A DNA stretch of 64,000 nucleotides from Diploptera punctata. Lineage: Eukaryota; Arthropoda; Insecta; Blattodea; Blaberidae. Below, one piece after another: positions 9,265-21,036 of the stretch (its first letter is position 1; the number at the start of each line of letters is the position of its first letter). The notes under the pieces were generated by a model. That model saw nothing but the letters and a program-made list of their open reading frames with translations, did no database searches and was not told the origin of the DNA. The position numbers and the translations under genes are program-made. Location: positions 2,231,001 to 2,295,000 of the forward strand of contig JASPKZ010008351.1 in NCBI GenBank assembly GCA_030220185.1. Reading direction: 5' to 3'.

Positions 9265-10487
9265 GCAATAACACTAAATATATGGTCACACATAGAAATA
9301 CATTATATAATGGAAACGGAAGCTAAATACAAATGAGGGAAATTTTGAGGAAGTGGCTGAAATCAAATACATAGGAACAATGTTAATATTATTCGTTTTT
9401 AAACACCTTAATGATGGACAAATTATATTTGAAAAGAAAAATATACACCTAGACTGGAGTTTGAACCCAGGACCTTTGACTTTCTATGTCAATGCTCTTC
9501 CACCTGAGCAACCTAGGCCTCCAATCTAAATGCATATTTTTCTCTTACACATAGTTAATTCCCTAACCCCAAATGCTACGATTTTTGCAAATATTAAGAA
9601 GACTTTTTATTGGGAATTTAAACATTACTTATAAAGCCAGTAGTGCTTCTTTCAATGTTAATATTATTTGTTTTTTTTTATTAAACATCTTAATGATGGA
9701 CAAATTATATTTGAAAAGAAAAATATATGCCTTGACTGGGGTTTGAACCCAGGACCTTGGACTTTCTATGTCAATGCTCTTCCATCTTCCATCTCAGATG
9801 GAAGAGCATTGACATAGAAAGTCAAAGGTCCTGGGTTCAAACCCCAGTCTAGGCATATATTTTTCTTTTAAAATATAACCTAGGAACAATAATCACAAAT
9901 AGAAATGAGATGCACAAAGAAATTAAACATAGGCTCAATTCTGGAAATGCATGCTACATTATGCATTACAGGGACTCTTGACATCTCAACTCTTTTCAAA
10001 AAACTTTTAAACTGAAAATATATAAAACTATTATTCTACCCGTTATATTATATGGATGCGAAACATTGACTCTTACTTTAAGGGAGGAAAGGAGATTATG
10101 AGTATTTGAGAATAAAGTTCTTAAAAAAATTTTTGCACCAAAGAGAGATGAACAGACAGGTGAACCGAAAGAAGGCTACATAACAGTGAACTACATGGTC
10201 TTTATAGAAAGCCAGAAATAATAAGAGCAATTAACTCTCGTAGACTGCGATGGGCAGGACATGTGAAACGAATGGGGAATGAAAGACGTGCATGGATGCT
10301 TTTGTAGGAAAACCAGAGGGAAAACACCTAGTTGGTAGACCAAGAATGCGGTGGGAGAACTATGATTTGAGGGAAATAGATTATACAGGAAATGATTGAA
10401 AAACATTAGCTCAGATAGGGATGTATGGAGAGCCTATGTCCATACAGCTATGAACCTAAGGATTCGAGAGTGCCAGTGAGTTAGTTA
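9265..10487 (+). mobile_element. LINE-1 (RTE-like) fragment interrupted by a tRNA-bearing element
   Basis: 9265-9369 and 9891-10487 align end to end with 8360-9060: the tacctaggaacaataatcac phrase is split at the insertion point. The right part runs through the GRPRMRW block to the 3' tail and carries several frame breaks. The following 10490-11028 shows no gene or repeat I recognise. Confidence 0.8.
9370..9890 (-). mobile_element. tRNA-bearing element, 12-bp target duplication (one mismatch)
   Basis: CATAGGAACAAT at 9370-9381 and CCTAGGAACAAT at 9879-9890, with the empty site visible in LINE-1 copies. It begins GTTAATATTATTCG and ends near cttttaaaatata, the usual termini reversed. It holds a minus-strand tRNA-like unit (about 9435-9513) and two truncated tRNA-like halves fused head to head at 9727-9855. 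Confidence 0.75.
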
Positions 10488-11027
10488 GTTATTTAAAATT
10501 ATATACATGCGTACAGTTGAAATACTTTACATGTTGCTAAGAAATACATCTCGTTAGTGAAAGGTTCCCTTTAATTTTTGTGGTGCAAAGTCATGGTAAT
10601 TGGTATTGATCCCTCAAGAAGCACATTAATGTAAATAAAGGTGTATCCTGTTCAGGAGTGTTTTTATAGTGCTGTAACACAGGAACTATTTATCAGAGTC
10701 TCGAGTAGGTAGGAAAAAACTCAATAGCATCATTTATATGATAATTTTATGTGCATAAGAAGTACACAGTACTCATTTCTAAAATTTATCTATTCATTTC
10801 CATTACAAACATTCATTGTAAAAAAATGAATATTCACATTATTGTTTTTATATGTTAAAACTGTGATGAAATATGTCTGAATACATTAACTTCAGAGACC
10901 AGAATCTATTCTTATAACCTAGTAGAACTTAGTTTGTTTTAAAGATTCAAAACAGAGATTTTGTTCTCATGAATTGACAATTATTTTCTGCAACTGTTTT
11001 AAGTGAGTATAATATTTTAACAATTTT

Positions 11028-11265
11028 AGGGTTAATAAATTCTAGAAGAATTTAAAGTACAGCCTTTATTGGATAAGGTCACGAATTATAGACAGAAATG
11101 GATCATATGGATGGAATGAGTAAGGAGAGATATCCATTGTTAGCAAGAAATTATCAATCAAGACGAAGACGTGATGTTGGAAGACCTAGAAGATGTTGGG
11201 CTGATGCATTATGAAGTCGGAACGGGCAATTGCCTAATCCCTGGAGTGGTGATGATGATGATAAA
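11028..11265 (+). mobile_element. LINE 3'-end fragment
   Basis: The frame from about 11090 reads MDHMDGMSKERYPLLAR, then RRRRDVGRPRRCWADAL, the terminal arginine-rich block that ends several insect LINE families. It finishes in a gatgatgatg tail. No RT remains. Confidence 0.6.
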
Positions 11266-11543
11266 TTCTATCTTCAAGCTACAGTTAGTCCAAAAACATT
11301 CAAGACTTAGGCTCGAATCTTTGAACGCATTAGATCGTAAAAGTTGTTCTCTGCCTGTACTCTGCTGAGAAAGTTGCATCCAAATACGTTTTTGCATACT
11401 CAAAAATCTGTTCATGCGATAATAATTGTTGAAATTCTTAAGCTACCTGGCGAGGTGACTTACTAGAGAAACGAATCGTGAGGAACCCGATGGTAACTGA
11501 TGTAGTTTGAAACCTTGCTGCGTACCTTGCTGCTTTATCCAAG

Positions 11544-11723
11544 ATGTCAGACCTTGAAGACTTCGATCATGTTTTCGGTATACGTGGAGAAGAGGAATTT
11601 GGTAGAGTCTACCAAAGAATTCAACTGGAAGAACAGGAGAATCGGCGTAATATTGCACGTTGCAGACGTCGTCGTGTACGGTATTATTTGTGGGACGCAA
11701 GCGTAAATGCATTCCTCTAGCAG
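11544..11723 (+). CDS. Unknown short ORF, arginine-rich, probably TE-derived
   Basis: An ATG at 11544 opens a 59-codon frame starting MSDLEDFDHVFGIR, followed by an acidic/glutamine stretch and RCRRRRVRYYLWD. A stop follows NAFL, but another frame continues sensibly (DENNGSSFIAENFG). Layout is like the N-terminus of a transposase whose reading frame has decayed. I do not recognise the family. Neighbours are LINE ends on both sides. Confidence 0.3.
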
Positions 11724-11929
11724 ACGAAAATAACGGAAGTAGTTTTATCGCTGAGAATTTTGGGTAATTTCTTGCCAATATTACGAAAACAACGACTTTC
11801 ATGCATGACCAGTTAGTGGGTAGCTAATTCGATCTTTGCACTTGCTCACGGAAAGTCAGCTCACCAGTGATTGGTAGTAATTTGAGTAGAAACTAATGTA
11901 TTTGCATGCGGTCCTAAAAGTATATAAAA

Positions 11930-12315
11930 CACTGGCTCTTCCAACTCTTTTGTATGGTAGCGAAGTACGGACATTGAAATAGAAGGATATACAGAGACTT
12001 AGATCTGCTGAATTGAGATACTTTCGGAGGACTGTAAGATACACACTACTAGATCACAAAAAAAATGAAGACATCTTAGAAGAATTACACATGGAACGTT
12101 TAGAAAACAAAATTTCTGATTATAAATCAAGATGGATGCTACATGGTCATCGAATGGAAGATCACAGGATACCCAAACAAATGTTAAGATATCAACCTAC
12201 AGGAAGAAGAAGACCAGGATGTCCATTCAAAAGACTTCTGGATGGTGTTTCTCTTGATGCCGAAACAGGTCAACAAATGGCCTAAATTTGTGAATGTACT
12301 ATGATGATGATGATG
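11930..12315 (+). mobile_element. LINE 3'-end fragment (distinct family)
   Basis: The frame at 12013-12285 reads MRYFRRTVRYTLLDHKK, then RWMLHGHRMEDHRIPKQ and GRRRPGCPFKRLLDG, a typical LINE C-terminus. It ends in an atgatgatgatg tail. A copy of the last 115 bp lies at about 6095-6210. Confidence 0.75.
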
Positions 12316-12341
12316 ATATTCTTCCACACTAAAGCACTTTG

Positions 12342-12662
12342 CACTTTTCTTCTTCCTTCCAAGTATTAGGCCAAGGCCTGTTATGATCCTATAGAAAATT
12401 TTCCCTCCAGCGTTTCATAGGACGGCCCAGTGATCTTCATATAATTATAAACAGATTTGGGGATCCGATTTGAACTCATTCTTCCTAGATGGTGTTTCCA
12501 ATTTAGTTGGTACTGTTTAATATATTCCAAAATTGGCGTAGTCTTCAATTCTTTTAAGATATCGGTGTTCCTTTTCTGATCCCATCTGGTGTAACCTGCT
12601 GTTCTGCGCATGAATCTCATTTCACAAGCCGCTATTCTGCTTTCATGTTGTCTTTTCTGATC
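12342..12662 (-). mobile_element. LINE-2 3' fragment
   Basis: Minus-strand frame MRFMRRTAGYTRWDQKR, then RMSSNRIPKSVYNY, with the 3' UTR phrase aggccttggcctaatactt and a GAA-rich tail at 12342. Same family as the longer copy at 21474-22640. Confidence 0.8.
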
Positions 12663-12789
12663 ATAATATTAAGCATAAACTTGTCAGATGACTTCAGTGA
12701 AATATAACTAACTCATTGGCAGAATCAAATCAACAGTATGGCCGCACATGAAGTACGAACAAACAAACAAACATTCATTTTTATATATT

Positions 12790-13258
12790 AGATTATTCAC
12801 CCATTTATATTATATTGTTGTGAAACATGGACTCTTACTTTAAGGGAGGAGAAAAGATACCGAGCATTTGTGAGTAAAGTTCTCAGGAATTTTTTTTGGA
12901 CCAAAGAGAGATGAATAGACAGGTGAATGGAGATTACATAACAGTGAGCTACATGGTCTTTATAGGAAACCAGATATAATAAGAACAGTTAAGTCTCGTA
13001 GACTGTGATGGGCAGGACATGTTGCACGTATGGGGGATGAAAGATGTGCATGGAAGTTTCTTGTAGGAAAACCTGAGGGAAAACTCCCAGTTGGTAGACC
13101 AAGAATGAGGTTGGAGAATAACATTAACCATGATTTGAAGGAAGTAGATTATACAGAGGATGAATGGAAAAGATTAGCTCAGGATAGGGAAGTATGGAGA
13201 GCTTATGTCTATGTGGCCATGAACCTACAGGTTTGATAGTGCGAATGAGTTAGTTAGT
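12790..13258 (+). mobile_element. LINE-1 3' fragment
   Basis: Covers the last part of the ORF (KPEGKLPVGRPRMRL at 13075-13115) to the stop and a gttagtta tail. Frame broken before 13030. The following 13260-14360 is AT-rich, without a gene, and contains the TA microsatellite at 13758-13789. Confidence 0.8.
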
Positions 13259-13753
13259 AACTGTAGTTAAATATATTAACTGTACTACATGTATTTATTG
13301 ACCAGAAGTAAAATCATTGTCATGTTTTTACATTTTTTTAATGCTGTATTAAAATTCCAAAGATTTTTGGACCTGGCAATTTTGAACAGGGATGGATTTT
13401 GTAATTTTAATTTAAAAATGTAAATTTTAGGTTAAACAAAATGTATACTCCTAGGTAAAATAGGCATTGTTAAGCACAGTAAAATCGAAAAAAAAGAAAA
13501 AAAAAAGGGGCAATTTCAGGTTAAAAACATTTTAAAAAGTACCGATGGGTAAAATGTACATTTTTAGACACAATTAAACTCTCTTCATAAAACTTATATC
13601 TACTTAATTGTTTTTACTTATTCCTTCTGAGAACAAAAAACAGGCATGAAATCTAAATTCCAATTTTAATTTGCTAATATTATATTTGAAAATGTCTCAG
13701 TTCACCTGCCATGTGACAGTAAAGCTTTCAGTTTAATTGGCTGTGGATTTATA

Positions 13754-13757
<4 letters not shown>

Positions 13758-13789
<32 letters not shown>
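13758..13789. repeat. (TA)n microsatellite
   Basis: About 16 uninterrupted TA units. A shorter TA run lies at 14842-14866. Confidence 0.95.
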
Positions 13790-13793
<4 letters not shown>

Positions 13794-14366
13794 ACGGATA
13801 CATAGAGTATTTTACTTAGATATTTAATTATTTCATAGATTATTTTAATTATTCCAAATAAAAACAATTGTTGAAATGAAGCACTTAGACATATTATATT
13901 TCAGGACAGAATTTTGACTTATGGCAGGAACAAAGTTTTCAAGGCTAACTGTAAAATCTCTGCATTTAGACTAATGGAATGTTTAGCACAGTTAAGTTAT
14001 AGCTGTAGGTCAGAAGTTTAGTATATAAACCTTGGAAAATATGGGACTCGCGTCTGTCTGTTGCGTGTTTTAATGAGTAGGTCTGCAGACCATTTTTCTT
14101 AATAAATTCGCTAGGAACAGTTAGAAATGTAGACAAGTATTTTAAATAGTTCAATATTATATGTTTAAGTGTAGGAGTTATTAGATAAATTTTAGAATGT
14201 AAATTAGGGTAAATTCATAAACCCACATCTCCCTCTCTCAAAAACTCAAGAAAGTTTGAATGTAGGTTTTCTTAAAATAAGCTTAGATTAGTTATTTAGG
14301 GTTAGAATACTTAGGGTTATTGTAATCGGTATTCTCTAGAAATAAAATAATTTAAATTAAGAATCC

Positions 14367-14718
14367 ATTTATTTATGAGTCCACCGCTGTGGTCTCGAGG
14401 TAGCGTGCTGCCTTGTCACACAGCAGGCCCGGGTTCGATCCCCGGTCGGGGCAGTTTTTCTGGGTGAGGTTTTTATCGGGGGTTTTCCTCACTTGTAAGA
14501 CAAATGTCAGGAAAACTTTAAGGCCCAAACGGTCCCCGAAATCATATGGCCATCATCATCATCATTCTTATCATTATCATCATCCTTCACCGGTGCGGAA
14601 AGCAACGGGAAGCTACCACACCTACAATTCCCTAGTAAAGCTGCAAGCATAGCATGGAAATGCTTTGATTGCAGTGAAGAACCTGCCTTCGGGCAGAATT
14701 ACTATGGATTTATTTATG
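14367..14718 (+). mobile_element. SINE-A, complete copy with 11-bp target duplication
   Basis: ATTTATTTATG lies at 14367-14377 and 14708-14718. The head (from 14378) has Pol III boxes (gtagcgtgctgcc and GGTTCGATCCCC), a middle with gtgaggtttttatcg, a CAT-rich stretch and a conserved tail cgggcagaattactatgga. Other copies: 22716-23083, 35035-35222, 37405-37735, 41078-41850. Confidence 0.85.
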
Positions 14719-14834
14719 TTCGAAAACACATATGCTTTATAACTAATGCATCCGCATACTAACGCTCGGCTAGAACCTCATGCTCAAAATTCCAAGTCCC
14801 GAAGGTCCTTTAAGCCCTAAGAAAACTAACCAGT

Positions 14835-14866
<32 letters not shown>

Positions 14867-14867
14867 G

Positions 14868-15320
14868 TTTGATCCCTCTGGGAAATTCTCCTATAAGACT
14901 TGAGAGCATAATAATAGTCCCTTTGATTGGTTGCTGGCCAAAGGAAGGCAAGACCAGTGATGGGGCTGCCATGTTATAGCCTCTGGTCAGGCATTTCTGG
15001 AGAAGAAAAGAAAAATAAAGGAAAGAAGAAATGGAAGAAAGGAAAGACTCCCTAGCCCTCGGATGCCCTAATAGCGTTGGGGTCGAAAAAAACAAGAGTT
15101 AACCAAGAGAGGTTAGATAGTAAAGTTAAAAGAATGCAAAACACAAGTAAGTGGAAGAAATGTTTTGCTCAGCTTGGGCACCTTGTGGTCGCCATCCACA
15201 TATCCCCTAGATGAGGACCCCTGAGGACCAAGATCACTGGGCTGTCCTATGAAACGCTGGAGGGAAAATTTTCTATAGGATCGTAACAGGCCTTGGCCTA
15301 ATACTTGGAAGGAAGAAGAT
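14868..15320. mobile_element. LINE-2 3' UTR joined to an inverted 5' segment
   Basis: The last about 95 bp (15228-15320) match the LINE-2 3' end (gaaacgctggagggaaaa, aggccttggcctaatac). The preceding part matches 48555-48950 in opposite orientation, although both copies end with the same plus-strand 3' UTR. Confidence 0.65.
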
Positions 15321-15330
15321 ATATATAAAT

Positions 15331-15471
15331 ATATTGTTTTGATTATATTATTTTTGGTCTGGACATCTTACCTCAATATTAATATTGAGGTAAGATGTCC
15401 AGACCAAAAATAATATAATTAAAATAACCTCAAAATATAACTTCCTAAAATTAAATATTATATTGTTTTGA
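15331..15471. mobile_element. Minimal PLE hairpin, 117 bp, 12-bp target duplication
   Basis: ATATTGTTTTGA at 15331-15342 and 15460-15471. The element is a near-perfect hairpin of the outer arm seen at 592-1050 (ggtctggacatcttacctc) plus one tail; the hammerhead and all coding sequence are missing. 15475-16200 after it holds no gene before the TipE-like start, only a poly-G run at 16012-16024. Confidence 0.85.
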
Positions 15472-16200
15472 GTTCAGTGATATTAGCACTAAATATTTCA
15501 TGTAGGTAACATGACATGTTCATTATGACAGCACACGTGATATAGCTTTGTTTATTGATTTTATATCAATGTTACGGTATTGACTAAATGTTATAATTAT
15601 GCTCTTCTGTTAATTACCAACTCTTGTGTAGGTTTGAAATGTTAAAGTTGAACTTCTTATGCTTCTTTCTTAACCTGCTCACATGAAATATTGTTAGATA
15701 TTATCTTGAGCTTATCATGCTGTGTGTAGTAATATATCCCTGACCATAGCAGCATTAAAAATATAGAGGCATGAATTAATTTGTCTTACACATGCAATAT
15801 TTTCATCAGAAAAAGTCTAGTTTCTACTGGCCAGAACAAGGGTGTTTTGTTTTGCAAGAAACTTGAAGGTCATTGTGACCACTTATCTTTTTTAATCTAG
15901 AAACTCGCATGCCATGATATGAATCAGTCATAGGGTTGCTATGGTGTTGGCATGCCACAAACAGCCTCGCTATTGATTATGTCACGTTAGTTTAACCACA
16001 ACTGGGTGGAAGAGGGGGGGGGGGAATTAAGTGACCACACCACATTAACCTATATATATTTAGTTTATTTTGAGTTAGCACCAACATCACACCATTCTCG
16101 AATCATGTCAGATGATGTGGTGATGATAATTTATTGTTAATGGTGAATATGTTTTGCAGTATTATGTAAATTAAGTTTTTGTAATGTTGATTTATTCATC

Positions 16201-17211
16201 ATGGCTCGTTCTAAGGGCCACAGGTGTCGCCAGCCGGACTGGTTGCGAGACATGGAAGCTCGCACATGTTCTATTCTTATTATTATAATTTTCACAGCTG
16301 CATTGGTTTCTCTTGTTTTATTTACTGATAGAGCAATACTCACTTTAAGTCTCGACTTGACACCTGCTCTTTGTGTTATTACGGGTGTTCGAAATTATAA
16401 TGGGACAACCCATTGTCAGTGGACATCTTGTCGACAAAGTTGTACTGCAGTTGTGTATAACTGTTCACAAATCTATGTTAACTATACCCTCAATTCAAGT
16501 GATGTGAACAATACTTTCGGGTTTGAAATGGTGGAGTATGTTAATACTTCTATGATGATTAATCCAGTGAATGTGTCAGAGTTTGAAATGTACGTAAGTG
16601 AAACGAATGCAACTTCCATTGATGATGATGATGATGATTTGAATGGTTCTTTTCCACTGTTAGTGAATCCAAATGGTTGTGGTTATGAACCAGATGTATC
16701 ATGCTCTCAGTTTTACCAAAAATTTAGTAATGTTGGTGTTTCATTCCTTTGTGAAGTGACTTTAAACAGAGAGCCTCCATTAATTATACCTGATTCTCCA
16801 AATAACTCCATTACAGATAAAAGTGCAATAATCAATTATCTGCTCTTATCACTGTTACCATTAGCTTTCTTCTTTGTGATATTTTTTTATGTTTCCTGGA
16901 GAAAACTTTTTAAAACAATACCAAAGAAAGTAATACAGATTTATGTTCAGAAAGAGAAAACTCCAGAAGAGAGGGGTTCATTTTATGAAAGAAAAGTGAG
17001 ACACATAAAAAAGATGAGAGAAGTAAAACAGACAGAGTGTAATGATGAGAAATTGAGCATTAGATCATTTGAAAGTTGCCTTAGTAAGAAAGAGAACAGT
17101 GATAAACAAACTTTGAATAAAGAGATAGGTCCATCTTTTATAAAACTACCACCAAGAGATTCTTTAACAGTTCCTCCACATGTTGTTGAAGACAGAGAAC
17201 AGTTCTTGTGA
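16201..17211 (+). CDS. TipE/Teh-like voltage-gated sodium channel auxiliary subunit
   Basis: 336 residues, intact in one exon. Two hydrophobic segments (about residues 25-48 and 221-245) flank a large Cys-rich ectodomain with many N-x-S/T sites (NGT, NCS, NYT, NSS, NNT, NTS, NAT, NGS). The block CQWTSCRQSC..VVYNCSQI at about 74-93 is the hallmark shared by insect TipE-family subunits and distantly by BK-channel beta subunits. The family supports expression and gating of the Para sodium channel at the neuronal surface. The cytoplasmic tail is basic (RKVRHIKKMR). The start ATG has a good context and no upstream in-frame alternative is evident. The gene lies on the same strand inside the last FLAD1 intron. 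Which TipE/Teh paralogue it is cannot be told here. Confidence 0.85.
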   Translation: MARSKGHRCRQPDWLRDMEARTCSILIIIIFTAALVSLVLFTDRAILTLSLDLTPALCVITGVRNYNGTTHCQWTSCRQSCTAVVYNCSQIYVNYTLNSSDVNNTFGFEMVEYVNTSMMINPVNVSEFEMYVSETNATSIDDDDDDLNGSFPLLVNPNGCGYEPDVSCSQFYQKFSNVGVSFLCEVTLNREPPLIIPDSPNNSITDKSAIINYLLLSLLPLAFFFVIFFYVSWRKLFKTIPKKVIQIYVQKEKTPEERGSFYERKVRHIKKMREVKQTECNDEKLSIRSFESCLSKKENSDKQTLNKEIGPSFIKLPPRDSLTVPPHVVEDREQFL

Positions 17212-17599
17212 TGCCAGTTTTTGGTAAGTTCTTACTGTAATTTTATAATTTTTTAAAATTCTTTTGAGACCTGAAATTACATTTTGACAATTAGAATTTT
17301 ATCTTTTTATTCATAGTGGAATCTTACAATAAAATCATTATGATGTTTTAATAAAAATAATCATTATGATGTTTTCATGCAAATTGATACGCTCACACTG
17401 AAAGTAAATTGATATTTGATGAGAAAAATGTTCATTCACAGCCTCGGATATGCAGGATTATATAAGAGAAGGAAACATTTCCATCCAAAATGTGATATCC
17501 AAGTAGCACAGTGATCAGTGTGTTAGTACATAGAACTAGAGACCTTCGGTTAATATTCAAGTTTGGCCAAAAAAAATTCTAGTAAAATAAAAGTCATTG

Positions 17600-18293
17600 T
17601 GGATACCAAATATATTTTATAGAAATTCATTATATAATGGAAATGGACAGCTAATGATAAATGAGGGAAATTGTGAGGAAGTGGCTGAATTCAAATACCT
17701 AGGAACAATAATCACAAATAGGAATGAGATGCACAAAGAAATTAAACATAGGCTCAATTTTGGAAATGCGTGCTATTATGCATTGCAGAGACTTTTGATA
17801 TCCCAACTCCATTCAAAAAAACGTTAAACTGATAATATATAAAACTATTATTCTACCAGTTATATTATATGGATGCGAAACATGGACTCTTACTTTAAGG
17901 GAGGAAAGGAGATTACAAGTATTTGAGAATAAAGTACTTAGGAAAATACAGGTGAATGGAGAAGACTACAAAACAATGAACTACATGGTCTTTATAGGAA
18001 GCCAGATATAATAAGAACAGTTAAGTCTTGTAGACTGCGATGGGCAGGACATGTTGCATGTATGGGGAATGAAAGACTTGCATGGAAGCTTCTTGTAGGA
18101 AAGCCAGAGGGAAAACGCCCAGTTGGTAGACCAAGAATGAGGTGGGAGAATAACATTAACTATGATTTGAGGGAAGTAAATTATACAGGGAATGATGGAA
18201 AGCATTAGCTCAGGATAGGGATCTATGGAGAGCTTATGTCCGTGCGGCCATGAACCTACAGGTTCGATAGTGCCAGTGAGTAAGTAAGTAAAT
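17600..18293 (+). mobile_element. LINE-1 3' fragment
   Basis: Frame 17597-17827 (EFKYLGTIITNRNEMHK) continues, with breaks and a deletion near 17945, to the GRPRMRW block and GTAA tail at about 18290. It follows the TipE-like 3' UTR region (17212-17600), where nothing else is recognised. Confidence 0.85.
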
Positions 18294-18406
18294 ATAAGTA
18301 TTGTTTCTAATTTTTTTTTTCTACACTTTATACTTTTTGTTTTGATACATTTGAAATGTTTAAGAAAGGGATAATGTGTTTCTTCTCATCTTTATAAACA
18401 AATATA

Positions 18407-19387
18407 TCTTAATATATAAAAATTACGTGTCACGTTTGTCCGCGATGGGATCCTAAACTACTGAACCGATTTTAATAAAATTTTGCACACTGTGTGCTGT
18501 TTGATCCAACTTGAGACCTACGGTTGTTTATAACTAAATTTATAGTTGCATTATTTTTATTGCAAATATTTGTTTATTATTTAACAAAGAGTTATAATTA
18601 TCTGTGAGTTCCATACGAATCTAACAGATGAACGGTGTAAGGTAATTGGTTTATTATTTAACAAAGAGAGATCCAGGTGGCTGTGCTTTTTGTTGCAACT
18701 GCAAATTTCAATTGATTTACAAATATTGATTGTTTCATAATTTAAGTGTGTTCAGTGTTTATTTTATTTTCAATATATTGATAATAATATTAATTTCGTG
18801 TGTAAGTATTAGTTTTAAGTAATCTGGCTGAAAGACAGCAACTTAATTTAAATTTAACTGGACCGAGAAGAGACATTGAATAATATGGCGAATCAGTTCG
18901 AGAGACCATGAATGATAAGATATCAAGTGAATTTCCACAAATTGTTATAGGCCTATGTGGCAAATTTTACATTTTAGAAGAATGTCAATTTAAAAACATA
19001 TGAAGGTCCTAAGGAACGGAATAACAGAACTGTAAGTAAGTCTGTTAGTTATAATAATATGCCTAATATTACAGAAACAATCTCCATGCCTCAATTAAAT
19101 GAAAAACAAGATGACTATAATATATCACAAGATGATATTACCGTACAGAGACTTCTTGATGATGATGAGAATCCAAACTGCCAACAAGTTCTTAGAAAAA
19201 AACGAAAGTGTAATGAAATCAGCAAACCTCCTCAAAATATTCCATCAATAAATATATATAATCCTTATGATACACTTATGGATGATACTGAGAATGCAGA
19301 CATAAATTCATCTCAATCAACAAAACTATATGGAAAAATTAACGTAAAAATAGTTAAAGGCGATACGAAGTTCGCCGGGCCATCTAG
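18407..19387 (+). mobile_element. Non-autonomous Helitron, 981 bp
   Basis: It starts TCTTAATATATAAAAATTAC after an A and ends CTAG before a T, with no target duplication: Helitron habit. Eleven bases before the end is a hairpin (GGCGA/TCGCC, 19359-19376). The left end carries the phrase ctactgaaccgattttaat common in insect Helitrons. An internal frame (19059-19391; MPNITETISMPQLNE, later LRKKRKCNEISKPP) has no Rep/helicase motif and runs into the 3' end, so it may be a captured or decayed gene piece. Confidence 0.85.
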
Positions 19388-19784
19388 TTGATTTATATAA
19401 ATTAATCAGATACTTTTACATCTCACCTCATGAAACTCGTGTGATTTTCACTGACCAGGTTTCCAAAGGCATTCCTGCCAGCTAAATTCTGACTGTTGGA
19501 ATTTTGCTGATGAAAGTGGTATCGTGAAAATCAAGATGAGATATAAAGAAATATCAGATCATTTATATAAATTGATAATTTACCTTATAGAGTTACCTCC
19601 GATACTAATTTTATTAAATAAAAAATATTGATATTTGTTTTTAGAAATACTTCTAATCACAGTCATGTTTCGCCTAGAATTTACCAACTAAAGTTTATCA
19701 TAATAAAGAAAGCACCTCCTTTTTAACATTCTTAATAGGTCATAGCATTATTTTGCAGTGACTGACTTTTTAAGAAATACGGCT

Positions 19785-20245
19785 ATCAGATTGTATATAT
19801 AGTGCATGAATGTCAACACGTACAGCATGCGGGAGATAATATAAAAACATTTGTAGATTATACTACCAAAAAAAGAAACCACTCTTTACACTTTCTTAAG
19901 TGTATTTTTTCCCAGGTAATAACATTCCAGAAAAATATAGTTGTTGTAGGACATCAGAAATTAATTAATATACAGTTTGATGAGTTTCATTTTTTGTCCA
20001 CTAGAGTGCATTCTTACAATATTGCGTTCCTTTGGCAATAAATAATATGATCTGGTTGCAGTGACGAACAAAAGAAGCAAATGAAGCATACCAATCGTTT
20101 CTCATTTGTTTTCAAACATCGCCGTTTACATTAAATATATAAATATTTTAAAATAACTATATTTAAATAAATAATAATGATTTGTGAGTAAACAGCTTAA
20201 TTTTATTCGTTAAATAGTCCTAACAAATGCCACTCTTGATTTCCA
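19785..20245 (+). repeat. Dispersed repeat, unclassified (inverted partner at 40310-40800)
   Basis: Phrases such as gattgtatatatagtgca, aattaattaatatacag and tttatttgtgagtaaaca type sequence recur, reversed, at 40310-40800. No TIR, tRNA head or ORF homology was recognised. Flanking 19390-19785 and 20250-20735 show no features. Confidence 0.65.
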
Positions 20246-20770
20246 AATTATCTAGATAAATTCGAAATCACTCGTGGCATTACTTATGATAATTTATATA
20301 TTACTTTTGAGTGGTAAAGCTTTATATTTTGATTCTGGTTCAAGCATTAATTATTCTTTCTTAAATAAAAGCTCTATACAGGATTGGAAAGTGTTAATTT
20401 AAATTATAACATCAACATTTTATGTTGAGACATGCACACACATAAAAAATGCATTTTGAGTTCAGTATGTTTGATTCAATAATAGTATTAAAATGTTACT
20501 TCCTGTTTTTTGTTGTGAGTATAATGTTGCTAAATTATATTAAAAATTGCCACACCCTGGATAGCATGTTTTCAGAATTATGATTGATATGGGAGTGGTC
20601 AGTGCCTCCACCCTTTTGATGTTCTACATTACACCATCTCTCTTGGGTATATTTCAAAACTCCCATGGTATTTTAATTAATTTGTCTTTTTCACTGAAAT
20701 TTTAATAAGGTTTTATTCTTACAATTTTTAATTAGTACATCAGGGTTTATATTTGAAAAGAAAAATATAC

Positions 20771-20842
20771 GCCTAGACTGGGGTTTGAACCCAGGACCTT
20801 TGACTTTCTATGTCAATGCTCTTCCATCTGAGCGACCTAGGC
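20771..20842 (-). other. tRNA-like cloverleaf (72 nt)
   Basis: Acceptor GCCTAGG/TCTAGGC, anticodon loop ATAGAAA (T33, anticodon AGA), T stem CTGGG/CCCAG. B box intact; the D-arm reads GTCGCTCAGATGG-like with one change. Confidence 0.65.
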
Positions 20843-20964
20843 CTCCAATCTAAACGCGTATTTTTCTCTTACACATAGTTAATTCCCTAACCCCAAATGC
20901 TACGAGCCATTGCTACGATTTTTGCTAACTATGTGTAAGAGAAAAATACGCATTTAGATTGGAG

Positions 20965-21036
20965 GCCTAGGTGGCTCAGATGGAAGAGCATTGACATAGA
21001 AAGTCAAAGGTCCTGGGTTCAAACCCCAGTCTAGGC
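20965..21036 (+). other. tRNA-like cloverleaf (72 nt)
   Basis: Mirror partner of 20771-20842. All stems pair; loop ATAGAAA; followed by the T-rich gtatatttttctttt. Confidence 0.65.
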
